Made by a program: the position numbers and the translations under genes
Source: Paraglaciecola mesophila KMM 241
GTDB taxonomy: Bacteria > Pseudomonadota > Gammaproteobacteria > Enterobacterales > Alteromonadaceae
Assembly (NCBI RefSeq): GCF_000315015.1
Contig: NZ_BAEP01000023.1
Span: 159,851-223,850 of the forward strand
Direction of reading: 5' to 3'
Length of the DNA stretch: 64,000 nucleotides
Shown here: positions 18,175 through 26,081 of the stretch, piece by piece
Layout of the letters: every line of letters begins with the position of its first letter
Numbering within the stretch: the stretch's first letter is position 1
Notes under the pieces: model-generated
Told to the model about the DNA's origin: nothing
The model's input: only the letters and a program-made list of their open reading frames with translations
Database searches by the model: none

Positions 18175-18798
18175 ATGGAAGATCTATTAGAAAAATCTGA
18201 AGGATTAAACAGCGAATTTTGTCGAATTTTTGAGTATGGCCCTGTTGATAAGAGTAAACGCACTTCTTCGAGTTGGATAATGTGCATGGTCGCTGTGGAG
18301 CATGCCAGTAGTCTTCGACAATTGGTTATGTGTGGCAACTATACGTCTGCGATATGTATTATCCGCTCTCAGTTCGAAGCAATAACTAGGGCCGCTTGGT
18401 TATTTTATGCTGCAAGTGATCAAAAAGTTAAAAATACATTCTCTACGCTAAGTGAACTCTCACAAAATGCGGATCAAAAGCCAAACAATGCCGAGATGAT
18501 TAAAGCATTGGATGGTAAAGCACCAGATGAAGCTGTTTTGATGTTTAAAGAGTTTCGGAACGTACAATGGAAAGCGTTAAACTCATATGTTCATGCAGGT
18601 ATTCACGCTTTACAACGACATGGCAGTGGCTATCCAGTGCAACTAATTGAACAGATTATAAAATCTTCTAATGGATTGTTAAGCATGACTGCAATGATGG
18701 CCGCGATATTAACTGGTAATCCTTTGATTATTAAAGATATTATACGCATTCAATACCGCCATGAAGATTGTTTGCCTGATCTACTACCCAAAGAATAA
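18175..18798 (+). CDS. drt1b: DRT type 1 partner protein
   Basis: 207 residues, starting five bases after the RT-nitrilase stop, so almost certainly co-translated. The protein is largely helical with a mildly hydrophobic stretch near the C terminus (about 172-186, L-L-S-M-T-A-M-M-A-A-I-L-T-G) that could contact or insert in the membrane. DRT type 1 systems are described as having a small second component downstream, and position and size fit that role. I cannot align it, so the name rests on context. Confidence 0.6.
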   Translation: MEDLLEKSEGLNSEFCRIFEYGPVDKSKRTSSSWIMCMVAVEHASSLRQLVMCGNYTSAICIIRSQFEAITRAAWLFYAASDQKVKNTFSTLSELSQNADQKPNNAEMIKALDGKAPDEAVLMFKEFRNVQWKALNSYVHAGIHALQRHGSGYPVQLIEQIIKSSNGLLSMTAMMAAILTGNPLIIKDIIRIQYRHEDCLPDLLPKE

Positions 18799-19116
18799 AC
18801 CTAATTTGGAAATAACTTATTCAGAATTAAATAGGACAGCCATAAAGAATATGCCGAACCGCAGAACTCGAAACGCTCAACTTCAGCACAACGTCACTCT
18901 CGTAGAGCTAGCATTATGAAAAGTATGGCTGAGCAGATGGAGAGCTTATTTGGTGAAGACAAAGAGGGTTATAAGACAGAAGGTTTGATAGTTTGGGGAA
19001 AGTGTGGGCGAAGAGCAAACTGTTGTCCGCGGCTTAAACCAGTTCCAAAAGCACGAGGGATTATTTTTGCTGGAATACAGCATCACTGACTTATTATTCT
19101 TAATCCAAACAGACAG
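18799..19116. other. Gap with one weak ORF
   Basis: A frame at 18916-19089 (ATG to TGA, 57 residues, start M-K-S-M-A-E-Q-M) is open upstream to 18833 without a start and has no ribosome-binding site. It may be a fragment of a lost gene. Nothing else is visible here. Confidence 0.25.
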
Positions 19117-19473
19117 CTAAACATTGAGATTTAGCCACTCATGTACCGCAAGGTCGCTTCGGGTGTCCAAATTAAAGTGCTGGTTCAACCAATCAAACCT
19201 GATAGGGTAAATGAGAAGCAGCCTAGGCGAATTCCCCAGAGATTGCGCAAAAATGAAATGCTTATTTCGCTCAATAGTCTGAAGATCATAACCTTTATTT
19301 TGAACACCGCTTGGGTAATTCGCATGATAAAAATCTAGGTGAAACTTACGTCCTCCCTTAGGAATGACGTTATTTACTTTAATAGGTGAATAAGATCTTA
19401 ACTCGTCACCAAAAGCTTCATCATAGAACTCTGCCGCATACCAATATCTCGGCTTTAGTGACAACCTGCTCAT
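19117..19473 (-). CDS. Conserved-looking hypothetical protein
   Basis: 118 residues from ATG 19473, with a weak GTAGAG upstream. The composition is rich in aromatic residues and arginine (R-Y-W-Y-A-A-E-F-Y, L-L-L-I-Y-P-I-R-F-D-W-L), as in a compact cytoplasmic alpha/beta protein. There is no signal or membrane segment. I do not recognise the family. It stands alone, convergent with drt1b and followed upstream by 440 bases without a gene. Confidence 0.5.
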   Translation of the reverse strand: MSRLSLKPRYWYAAEFYDEAFGDELRSYSPIKVNNVIPKGGRKFHLDFYHANYPSGVQNKGYDLQTIERNKHFIFAQSLGNSPRLLLIYPIRFDWLNQHFNLDTRSDLAVHEWLNLNV

Positions 19474-19913
19474 TTGCTCTACCCAATTATGTTGTTATTA
19501 ACCAAACGATTCTTCTAATAATGAAGTTTTCGTTATCCGGAAGCATAAGTCTTGCTATCGAACGCCTGCCTTGAAATTATTAATAACGACGACTCAGTCT
19601 CAATGTTCATTATCCTAAACTACTAAACTATCGAGGTCAGAACAAAGTTAAGTAACCGCTTTGATTTTTGTAGTTTATGGAAGCATGCGATCGCTTAGCT
19701 CGTAGCCGTTAGTCGCTTAAGTGCCATAAGGCGACGTTGGGATTGAATGTTTTCAACGATCACTTTGTACGTAGAGCGGACGAAATAAAATCAAGCCCCG
19801 CTCTGGAGACTATGGGTAGTTCACATAATTATGGTAGAATTGCTCTAAAAGATGCTTAGTTGCCGTAGCGTAGCAATAAGTATTAGACAAAGCACAAAGA
19901 AAACACATATTTT
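19474..19913. other. Gene-free region
   Basis: 440 bases upstream of the 118-residue gene and downstream of the XRE regulator. I see no coding frame with a start site, tRNA or strong terminator. Confidence 0.4.
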
Positions 19914-20117
19914 CTAGTTGTTTTGCTCTTTAGGACAAAATATTTCTTCAATGCTTTTTCCAAAAGTCTCTGCAAGAGCAAAAGCAAGAGTTAAAGAAGG
20001 ATCATGTTTTCCTGTTTCTATGGCATTCACGGCTTGACGTGACACTCCTAACTTTTCAGCAAGAGCTGCTTGAGACCATCTATTTTCTGCACGAAGTACC
20101 CGCAACCTATTCTTCAT
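19914..20117 (-). CDS. XRE-family transcriptional regulator
   Basis: 67 residues, essentially one Cro/CI-type helix-turn-helix: L-R-x-x-R-x-x-W-S-Q-x-x-L-A-x-x-L-G-V-S-R-Q-A-V-N-A-I-E, followed by E-I-F at the C terminus. It matches the short stand-alone regulators of YgzD/Xre type. Its start overlaps the end of the membrane protein gene by 11 bases, so the pair is co-transcribed; such pairs of a multi-span membrane protein and a mini-regulator are common. It probably autoregulates the unit. Confidence 0.85.
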   Translation of the reverse strand: MKNRLRVLRAENRWSQAALAEKLGVSRQAVNAIETGKHDPSLTLAFALAETFGKSIEEIFCPKEQNN

Positions 20118-20514
20118 GGGTATCGCTCGCTAGTTTAATAGACTGCGCTACACCAAAGATAACTGCGATTGCTGGCAACATAAATGCTGGACTAATAGTC
20201 GGCACTTCAACCATTTCTGAGAGCAAACCATAAGCCATTGCCGCACAACCAACAACCCCTACAGCCCAAAGCAAACTTTCACCCATTACCCTCTGGATGT
20301 ATTCATCCAATGACCGATAATGATTTACTACAAGCTGTAATAAAAATATCACCGGAATCACAGGTGACATTGCAAGGAATCCCGTGCTGTATATAGACAA
20401 ATCATTGGTCTCATTCAATACCACTGATAACGCTAAAACCGCTAAAAACATTGCAATATGCAACATAAATTTGACCAAAAACTTCTGTTCCTTTTTACCT
20501 AATTCATTACTCAT
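20107..20514 (-). CDS. Four-span membrane protein paired with XRE regulator
   Basis: 135 residues with four hydrophobic segments (about 15-34, 45-65, 81-98 and 106-124) in the inner membrane. No catalytic motif is visible. It is the first gene of a two-gene unit with the downstream XRE regulator (11-base overlap). The family resembles small membrane proteins encoded next to mini-regulators, but I cannot name it. Upstream (20552-20570) an ATTGT/ACAAT inverted repeat may be the regulator's operator. Confidence 0.6.
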   Translation of the reverse strand: MSNELGKKEQKFLVKFMLHIAMFLAVLALSVVLNETNDLSIYSTGFLAMSPVIPVIFLLQLVVNHYRSLDEYIQRVMGESLLWAVGVVGCAAMAYGLLSEMVEVPTISPAFMLPAIAVIFGVAQSIKLASDTHEE

Positions 20515-20551
20515 ATTTAGCTCTCCTGAAGTTACCTTATTCTCTCAACAT

Positions 20552-20570
20552 ATTGTAATTTTGTCACAAT
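20552..20570. promoter_or_regulatory. Possible operator of the XRE/membrane pair
   Basis: ATTGT and ACAAT arms with a 9-base spacer lie 38 bases upstream of the membrane protein start. Short palindromes at this position are typical XRE operators; this is inference. Confidence 0.3.
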
Positions 20571-21090
20571 AGATTGATATAGTGTAAGGCTAGCATTACA
20601 TGTGACGCACTAAGTAGTCAAGCAAACCTGACAATAAGATAGGTACTTATTACATTTTGTGAAATATTAAAAGATATTTTTAAGAGAACTTAATGACTAT
20701 AAGTCAGCGTCAGCAGGACGATGAACGCGCTATATAAGCAATTAGGAAACGGCGATCTTTACTTGTGCACAGACCTGGAGCAGCGGTGAGCAAGTTTAAA
20801 CGTCAGCTATTTGTCTGAAGCAGACCACCACTATTGCGGTGGTGACGGTCCGGTATTCGCTCGGAGCCGTCTGACTATTGATGTATTGTCATGCATAGGA
20901 GTAATTTTCAAGATTTACAATGATTACGTAAATGAGTTAAAACCTCTTTTTAGTTCCGGTAGCAATCGTTCTTAGGTGTTAAAAGCGCTGAATTCGCTAT
21001 ATTTGTTAAACGACTCTGACAGAAAGCTTCATGATGGCTAGTAAAGTTAATCATATACACTGAGAACCTAAAACAAGAGGCTTTATTCGA
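20571..21090. other. Gene-free region
   Basis: About 520 bases without a convincing coding frame. A hairpin near 20,823-20,852 (GACC..CCAC / GTGG..GGTC arms) is present, without a T-run after it. Confidence 0.35.
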
Positions 21091-21198
21091 ATGATAACGT
21101 TGTATGTGATTTGTGGTATTTCATTACTGTTTGTGGGCGTTGTTGTTGGCACAGCGCACGTATCCTATCGGAAACATACAGCCCAAAAAAATATCTAA
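21091..21198 (+). CDS. Possible 35-residue single-span peptide
   Basis: ATG 21091 to TAA 21198 encodes a 35-residue peptide with one strong membrane span (L-Y-V-I-C-G-I-S-L-L-F-V-G-V-V-V-G) and a basic tail. The nearest purine stretch (AAGAGG) is too far upstream (13 bases), so translation is uncertain. It is listed because it fits a pattern of tiny membrane peptides in this island. Confidence 0.3.
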   Translation: MITLYVICGISLLFVGVVVGTAHVSYRKHTAQKNI

Positions 21199-21293
21199 AT
21201 CCGTTACATGAGAAACGGCTTATTTCAACTTTAAATCAACCGCACTCTGAGTCAAGCGAGGCGAAGTTCAAGATGTCTGTTCATTGTAGACTA

Positions 21294-21434
21294 TCAGATT
21301 GAATCAAACTCTCTGCTGATTTGCACTGTACTAGCAGCTCTTACAAGCCGATTCAGGGTAATAGGCTTGCTATTTAATGAGATATAAAGCCCTCTTACAA
21401 ACTCATCATCCGTTACGTTTAATCTTCCACACAT
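21294..21434 (-). pseudogene. Truncated SRAP (YedK/HMCES-like) gene
   Basis: ATG 21434 to TGA 21296 encodes 46 residues starting M-C-G-R-L-N-V-T-D-D, the hallmark N terminus of SOS-response-associated peptidases. Their Cys2 crosslinks abasic sites in single-stranded DNA. A second familiar piece, R-A-A-S-T-V-Q-I-S-R-E, follows near residue 32. Full SRAP proteins are about 200 residues or more, and I see no continuation in any frame after the stop, so this is a remnant. It has a usable AGGTGA upstream, and the LexA box at 21481 lies between it and umuD, so the original arrangement was a divergent SOS pair. Confidence 0.6.
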
Positions 21435-21480
21435 ATTTCACCTGAAAAAAGTATAACGAAGCTCATTTCAAATAAAATAA

Positions 21481-21500
21481 TACTGTATATAATTACAGTA
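21481..21500. promoter_or_regulatory. LexA (SOS) box with embedded -10 element
   Basis: TACTGT-N8-ACAGTA is a perfect SOS box matching the gammaproteobacterial LexA consensus. The spacer contains TATAAT (21488-21493), so LexA binding would cover the -10 hexamer. The box ends two bases before the umuD ATG at 21502. Confidence 0.9.
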
Positions 21501-21501
21501 T

Positions 21502-21906
21502 ATGTTGAAGTTTATCCCCATAAAAGCGTCTGCGGGTATCGTTGGTTTCGAGTCACCTGCGGCAGAATACACACAACTTAGCCTAGATTTAGACCAGCTA
21601 CTAATTGACCACCCCTCAGCAACCTACATTGGTGTTGCCCAGGGCGAGTCGATGAAAGGTGATGGTATTTTCTCAGGTGACTTGTTGATTGTAGACCGCG
21701 CGCAAGAAATTAAAGACCAAGACGTGGTGGTGGCTAACCTCAACGGTGTATTCGTGTGTAAGAAAATCGATAAAGTGCAGCGCTGTTTACTGTCTTCCAG
21801 TAAGCGATTTCCACCATATTTTTTGCAAGAAGGTGACGACTTTCAGATAGAGGGAGTGGTGACACGCTCTATTCGCTTACATCGACCCTTTAAGAAGCAA
21901 CTCTGA
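21502..21906 (+). CDS. umuD: Error-prone DNA polymerase V protein UmuD
   Basis: A 134-residue S24/LexA-like autoprotease. After RecA-filament-stimulated self-cleavage, UmuD' joins UmuC as translesion polymerase V. The catalytic Ser50 (G-E-S-M) and Lys87 (V-C-K-K) are 37 residues apart, as in E. coli UmuD. Aligning G-F-E-S-P-A with the E. coli G-F-P-S-P-A places the scissile bond at Val14-Gly15, instead of the usual Cys/Ala-Gly. No ribosome-binding site precedes ATG 21502, and the predicted transcription start nearly coincides with it, so the mRNA may be leaderless. The stop overlaps umuC (TGATG). Confidence 0.93.
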   Translation: MLKFIPIKASAGIVGFESPAAEYTQLSLDLDQLLIDHPSATYIGVAQGESMKGDGIFSGDLLIVDRAQEIKDQDVVVANLNGVFVCKKIDKVQRCLLSSSKRFPPYFLQEGDDFQIEGVVTRSIRLHRPFKKQL

Positions 21907-23171
21907 TGTTCGCCTTGTGTGATGCCAACAGCATGTATGCCAGTTGCGAGAAGGTCTTTGACCCCAGAATTCGCAATAAACCTGTGGTGGTACTGACAAA
22001 CAACGACGGCTGTATCTGTGCGGCTTGTGGCATTGCTAAGCGCTTAGGTGTGGGTAAGAAGTTCGTGCCGTACTTTAAGGTTAAGAAAGAGCTTGAGGCA
22101 GCAGGAGTCGTTATTCGCTCTAGCAACTACGAACTCTACGCAGATTTAAGTCAGCGGATGATGGATACCTGCGCACGCTTCGCGCCTGACATTAACGTAT
22201 ATTCCATCGATGAGTGTTTTTTGTATTACGGTAAAGAGGCTTCGCCGCCCCAAGAAGGCTGGACAGCCCTAGCGACTCAGATTCGAAAAACCGTATGGCG
22301 CGAGGTTAGGCTGCCCATTTGTGTGGGTATCGCCCCAACGCCCACATTAGCCAAGGTGGCGAACCATGCAGCTAAAAAAGTAGAAGGATTCAAAGGCGTT
22401 GCAGTATTAGATACTCAGGCAATCCGTAAAGACGTGCTATCACTAATGGGTGTGACGGAAGTGTGGGGTATTGGTAAACGATTAGGTTTGCGACTAAACG
22501 CATTAGGAATTGATACCGCATGGCAGCTAGCTAATCGAGACCCGTCGCAAATTCGCAAGGAGTTTTCAATAATTGTCGAAAATACGGTGCGAGAGTTAAA
22601 TGGTGAGGTACGCCATACTTGGGATAGTGTGCGTGCTGCTAAAAAAGAGATATACAGCACGAGAAGCTTTGGTAATCGGATTACAGAATTCAACGAGCTA
22701 CGCAGTGCGTTAGCTAGCCATGCTGAAACGGTGGCGATAAAGCTGCGCAAGCAAAAGAGTCTGACCGCAAGCATGACGCTATTTGCGACGAGTTCTCCCC
22801 ATGATACAGAAGGATATTTTCGCCGCTCGTATTTTCATCGCTTTACTGTGCCGACTAATGACACCCGCAACATCGTAAGCGTGATTGAAAGCGCTATGGT
22901 GCAGCTTTATCAATCAGGTGTTCGTTATTACAAATGCGGTGTGGGGCTATTGGACTTGCACGATGAGGGGCTGTTTCAATACGACTTATTCAGCCCATCA
23001 AATGACAACGCTAAGCTCATGTCTTGTATGGATAATATTAACGCTAAATACGGGCGTTCCACAGTTCAAATGGCCGCCAAAGGCTTCGAGCAAAAGTTTG
23101 CTATGCGACGAGAGTTCCTGTCCCCTCAATACACGACAAAATGGAGTGATATCCCCAAAATCATCTGTTAG
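21906..23171 (+). CDS. umuC: DNA polymerase V catalytic subunit UmuC
   Basis: A 421-residue Y-family translesion polymerase, normal length for UmuC. It starts with the metal-binding A-L-C-D-A-N-S-M-Y-A-S-C strand, has V-V-V-L-T-N-N-D-G-C in the fingers, and the catalytic Y-S-I-D-E-C-F near residue 100. A helix-hairpin-helix region and little finger follow, then the UmuC-specific C-terminal domain. It is coupled to umuD by a one-base overlap and controlled by the LexA box at 21481. Within an island it would give the host or a plasmid-like ancestor inducible mutagenesis. Confidence 0.95.
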   Translation: MFALCDANSMYASCEKVFDPRIRNKPVVVLTNNDGCICAACGIAKRLGVGKKFVPYFKVKKELEAAGVVIRSSNYELYADLSQRMMDTCARFAPDINVYSIDECFLYYGKEASPPQEGWTALATQIRKTVWREVRLPICVGIAPTPTLAKVANHAAKKVEGFKGVAVLDTQAIRKDVLSLMGVTEVWGIGKRLGLRLNALGIDTAWQLANRDPSQIRKEFSIIVENTVRELNGEVRHTWDSVRAAKKEIYSTRSFGNRITEFNELRSALASHAETVAIKLRKQKSLTASMTLFATSSPHDTEGYFRRSYFHRFTVPTNDTRNIVSVIESAMVQLYQSGVRYYKCGVGLLDLHDEGLFQYDLFSPSNDNAKLMSCMDNINAKYGRSTVQMAAKGFEQKFAMRREFLSPQYTTKWSDIPKIIC

Positions 23172-23202
23172 ATGTGAGCCTCAAACCATTAGAGATAAAG
23201 GC

Positions 23203-23313
23203 TTAATCTTTTTGCTTATCACCAGTGGTTGTTTTTTTCGGATAGCGAATTACCAGCATCGTACCGACAACCAGTATTGCCAGTGGGACAAGTAAAAATA
23301 GCTCTTCGTACAT
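23203..23313 (-). CDS. 36-residue single-span membrane peptide
   Basis: ATG 23313, with GGAG seven bases upstream, to TAA 23203. One membrane span (L-F-L-L-V-P-L-A-I-L-V-V-G-T-M-L-V-I) is followed by a basic/polar tail. The layout and L-V-P motif resemble the 29-residue peptide at 8254-8343. It is convergent with umuC. Function unknown. Confidence 0.5.
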   Translation of the reverse strand: MYEELFLLVPLAILVVGTMLVIRYPKKTTTGDKQKD

Positions 23314-23443
23314 ACCGTTCTCCAGAATTTCTTTATCAAATTATAGATAGATTAATCTGCTTCGGAAGTTTGTCCAACATGAACGTTAAAATTTTTCATG
23401 CGATGTATCTATTTACCCGTGAAGTCAAAACACGGGAGATCAA

Positions 23444-23794
23444 ATGACTATTTATAATGCTAACCTCAATTGCACTTGGAGCACTGATGAACAAACAGAT
23501 GAGGTGTACACCTTGTTTGAGTCTGATGACAAGATTGAACGGATTTTAGTGTATCGAAATAACACAATGAACACAGAGTATGTGATGCTGTCATCAAGTT
23601 TGGTTGATGTGTGTGAGCGATATAACCCCCTAGGCTCTAACATTATTTTTCCCGATCAGTATCAGGCTATTAATATGTTTAAGAGTAAGGTCGAATGCTA
23701 TCAAATAGATAAAGGACATTTAGAACAATTCATCGATTTTTTTGGCGTATCTATTGCGGAATTTTTCGCTAAATACGACATGAAAAATCGGTAA
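23444..23794 (+). CDS. Hypothetical protein
   Basis: 116 residues from ATG 23444, with GGGAG six bases upstream. It has a beta-rich N-terminal half (T-E-Y-V-M-L-S-S-S-L) and a helical C terminus (F-I-D-F-F-G-V-S-I-A-E-F-F-A-K-Y). There is no signal sequence or membrane segment, and I do not recognise it. It forms a self-contained single-gene unit closed by the hairpin terminator at 23803, like the pair ending at 3661. Confidence 0.55.
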   Translation: MTIYNANLNCTWSTDEQTDEVYTLFESDDKIERILVYRNNTMNTEYVMLSSSLVDVCERYNPLGSNIIFPDQYQAINMFKSKVECYQIDKGHLEQFIDFFGVSIAEFFAKYDMKNR

Positions 23795-23802
23795 AAAACC
23801 TT

Positions 23803-23826
23803 AGCCAACGCTACGTTGGCTTTTTC
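23803..23826 (+). terminator. Rho-independent terminator
   Basis: An 8-bp perfect stem AGCCAACG / CGTTGGCT with a CTA loop, followed by a T-run, nine bases after the stop at 23794. Confidence 0.85.
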
Positions 23827-23854
23827 TATGGGCGAATCATGAGTATTTAAATGC

Positions 23855-24721
23855 CTAACATCCTAGATTTTCCTTACGTAACCTCTGATCAATTGCGGTT
23901 TGCAGTTCAACCGAAACCGACATCGTATGCTTAATATAATAAAGTGATTCAATATACATATTCGGGAGCAAGGAAAGGAAGTGTTCTTCACTACGGTTAT
24001 CAATTAACCAGACCGTGGCTTTACGTCGCCATGCCATATAATAGGAACAAAAAAATGGAACAGGAAACTCTATGACAGGTATAAGATCATGAACTAGATT
24101 GCTGGGTTGTGTCCGTTCTAATAACCACTTTGCTAAAAAAACGGATATTGGACATTGAGTTAAAACACTATCAACAGCAGCGTCTGTCACACTGTTCTCA
24201 GCCTCAGTATAGGTCTCCACGTTAAATTGTCCCAGTAGAGCCAGATAGTTTCCACACAGTTTCTTTAAAAAGACCTCCGCTTCTGCGACGGCTAAATCTA
24301 ACTCGGGTTGTAAAAGAAGCTGTTGGAAAAGGCCGTCGACATCATATGCCGATGCTATTGGCAGATTTTCGAACAATAAAAAAAGGTTTGGAAGTGAAAG
24401 TTTCAACTCAGTGGTGATAACTTCCAACTCCTCATCCAGAGACTGATGGTAGATGTCGGAAATTATTTTTAACTGAGGACGAGTAAGAGCAATTGACTGA
24501 TTATGATGGAGTAAATACCAAACTAAAGTTGGGCTGTTTGAATATTGAGTAAAAATAACTTCAGCATGTTGCGGATCCCCCAAAGCTAACTCTGTCAGAC
24601 CATGAGGGTCAATAAAGGCAGCGTAGCTTTCTTCACCACAAGTGTCGTAAAACTCTTCCAAATTTACCCCTGTATGGCTAACACAACCGAGCAAGACTCC
24701 TTCGATACACATTCCACACAT
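23855..24721 (-). CDS. Hypothetical protein
   Basis: 288 residues from ATG 24721, with AGGAAA upstream. It is acidic and mostly helical, with many leucines in short repeats, and an N-terminal cluster of cysteines (M-C-G-M-C...C-V) that could bind metal. No signal peptide or membrane span is evident. I do not recognise the family. It lies between the island's SOS module and its integrases and is transcribed in the same direction as the integrases, 120 bases downstream of the first one. Confidence 0.5.
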   Translation of the reverse strand: MCGMCIEGVLLGCVSHTGVNLEEFYDTCGEESYAAFIDPHGLTELALGDPQHAEVIFTQYSNSPTLVWYLLHHNQSIALTRPQLKIISDIYHQSLDEELEVITTELKLSLPNLFLLFENLPIASAYDVDGLFQQLLLQPELDLAVAEAEVFLKKLCGNYLALLGQFNVETYTEAENSVTDAAVDSVLTQCPISVFLAKWLLERTQPSNLVHDLIPVIEFPVPFFCSYYMAWRRKATVWLIDNRSEEHFLSLLPNMYIESLYYIKHTMSVSVELQTAIDQRLRKENLGC

Positions 24722-24841
24722 GAGTAATATTTCCTATTTTGACAGAGTGCTGACAATCAATTAATTTGTGATGTACTGTGTCATGTGAGAGACAAGATGA
24801 CAATATATAGGTCGACTTGAATACGGCGTTCAGCAAGTAGC

Positions 24842-26029
24842 TCAAACAGCTTCTTCTTGCATATCCTGACTTATATATTTATTGATAATCTGAGAAAGCA
24901 CTTGATGACTTGTGACTATCGATTTTCCATTGAGCTTATCGTCTAAATTGCTTACATCAGGGCTTGAGTAGTGCGCCTCGAACACTTGAACGCTTTTGTG
25001 TCTGCTGACTGACATAATCGACTTATACGCTATTTGCATATCAATAAGTTGGCTAATCGATTCACGTCGTAAATCATGATACCGCAAGTCTTGAATCTTC
25101 AACTCTTTTAAAACTGCTCGAAAAGCTTTTGTGACTCCGCCTGCAGTGAAGTTGAAAACTCTTCCTGATGAAATTTTTCTCTCCGATATGTACTGTTTCA
25201 ATAATTCAAAAGAGCCGCGAATCAATGGCTGTAGAGCTTTATTGGATCCATCAATTGATGCACCTTTAAACTTAGTAAGCTTAATTATCTTTTTCTCGAA
25301 GTCGATTTCTTCGTAGGTGATAGTGACTATTTCTGATATCCGCATTGCTGTGGAAAGTGAAAGCAAGAACAATAGGGTATAAGGAATTTTAACCTTTTTA
25401 ATTTTTTCCCTCTTTAAAAGGGCCTCATAAATATTGGTTATTTCATTTGGAGCTACACGGCGTTTACGTGCCTGTGATTTACTTATTAAATTTTCCCTTT
25501 CAAGGCCCTTAATCAGATCTCTGTCTCTGAGTAATTTTGCGTTTACGGCGACCCCAAAGCGACTTCTTACTTTCTCTAGTAGTAAAGATAGGGTTGTGAG
25601 GTTTGACCACGTTGTCTGTGGACTCACTTTTACTTCTTTTGCACTTGGGCCACGACGCTCATAGCAAAAATCGTAGATGTGTTTCTCGTTAAGATCAATA
25701 AGGGCAACGTTACGTAAAACAGATCTCTTGCTAGTAAGGACTCGGAGATTAGATCGTTCGGTTTTTCCTAGTACAAAGAACCCTTGGTCAGAAAATCGAA
25801 TTAACAGTTCAGCAGCTTCTTTTATCGTAGAAAACTCTGTAATCGCATCGCCAAGCCGTCCGGCGTTATCAAGATGTGAGCGCATTCCACGCTCCCAGGC
25901 TTTTGCCTCATTTAAGCGTGTAAACGAGTTGTATTTTCTCGCAATAATTACCCCGTTTCTTTTCTTCGTAACTGTAACCTTATATGTTACACAGCCTGTA
26001 TTAATTGACTTATAAGTGCTGATTGACAT
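24842..26029 (-). CDS. Tyrosine recombinase (phage-type integrase), copy 1
   Basis: 395 residues. An N-terminal arm- and core-binding region (about 1-190) precedes the catalytic domain, with the first Arg in T-A-M-R-I-S-E, H-x-x-R in Y-H-D-L-R-R-E, a following His in S-R-H-K, and the nucleophile Tyr in A-H-Y-S-S. All catalytic positions appear present, although the usual G-H before the last helix is R-H. It lies 52 bases downstream of a second integrase in the same direction. The two together may act as a pair or derive from two insertion events at the same site. Confidence 0.9.
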   Translation of the reverse strand: MSISTYKSINTGCVTYKVTVTKKRNGVIIARKYNSFTRLNEAKAWERGMRSHLDNAGRLGDAITEFSTIKEAAELLIRFSDQGFFVLGKTERSNLRVLTSKRSVLRNVALIDLNEKHIYDFCYERRGPSAKEVKVSPQTTWSNLTTLSLLLEKVRSRFGVAVNAKLLRDRDLIKGLERENLISKSQARKRRVAPNEITNIYEALLKREKIKKVKIPYTLLFLLSLSTAMRISEIVTITYEEIDFEKKIIKLTKFKGASIDGSNKALQPLIRGSFELLKQYISERKISSGRVFNFTAGGVTKAFRAVLKELKIQDLRYHDLRRESISQLIDMQIAYKSIMSVSRHKSVQVFEAHYSSPDVSNLDDKLNGKSIVTSHQVLSQIINKYISQDMQEEAV

Positions 26030-26081
26030 TTTTATTCAAACTCCAAATGGAAAATCAGCACTGAGTTTAAGGGAATAGGAC

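Noticed and set aside
21111..21302. 63-residue plus-strand frame
   Set aside because: It lies opposite and next to the SRAP remnant, has no ribosome-binding site, and its composition (W, C, H-rich) is not protein-like.
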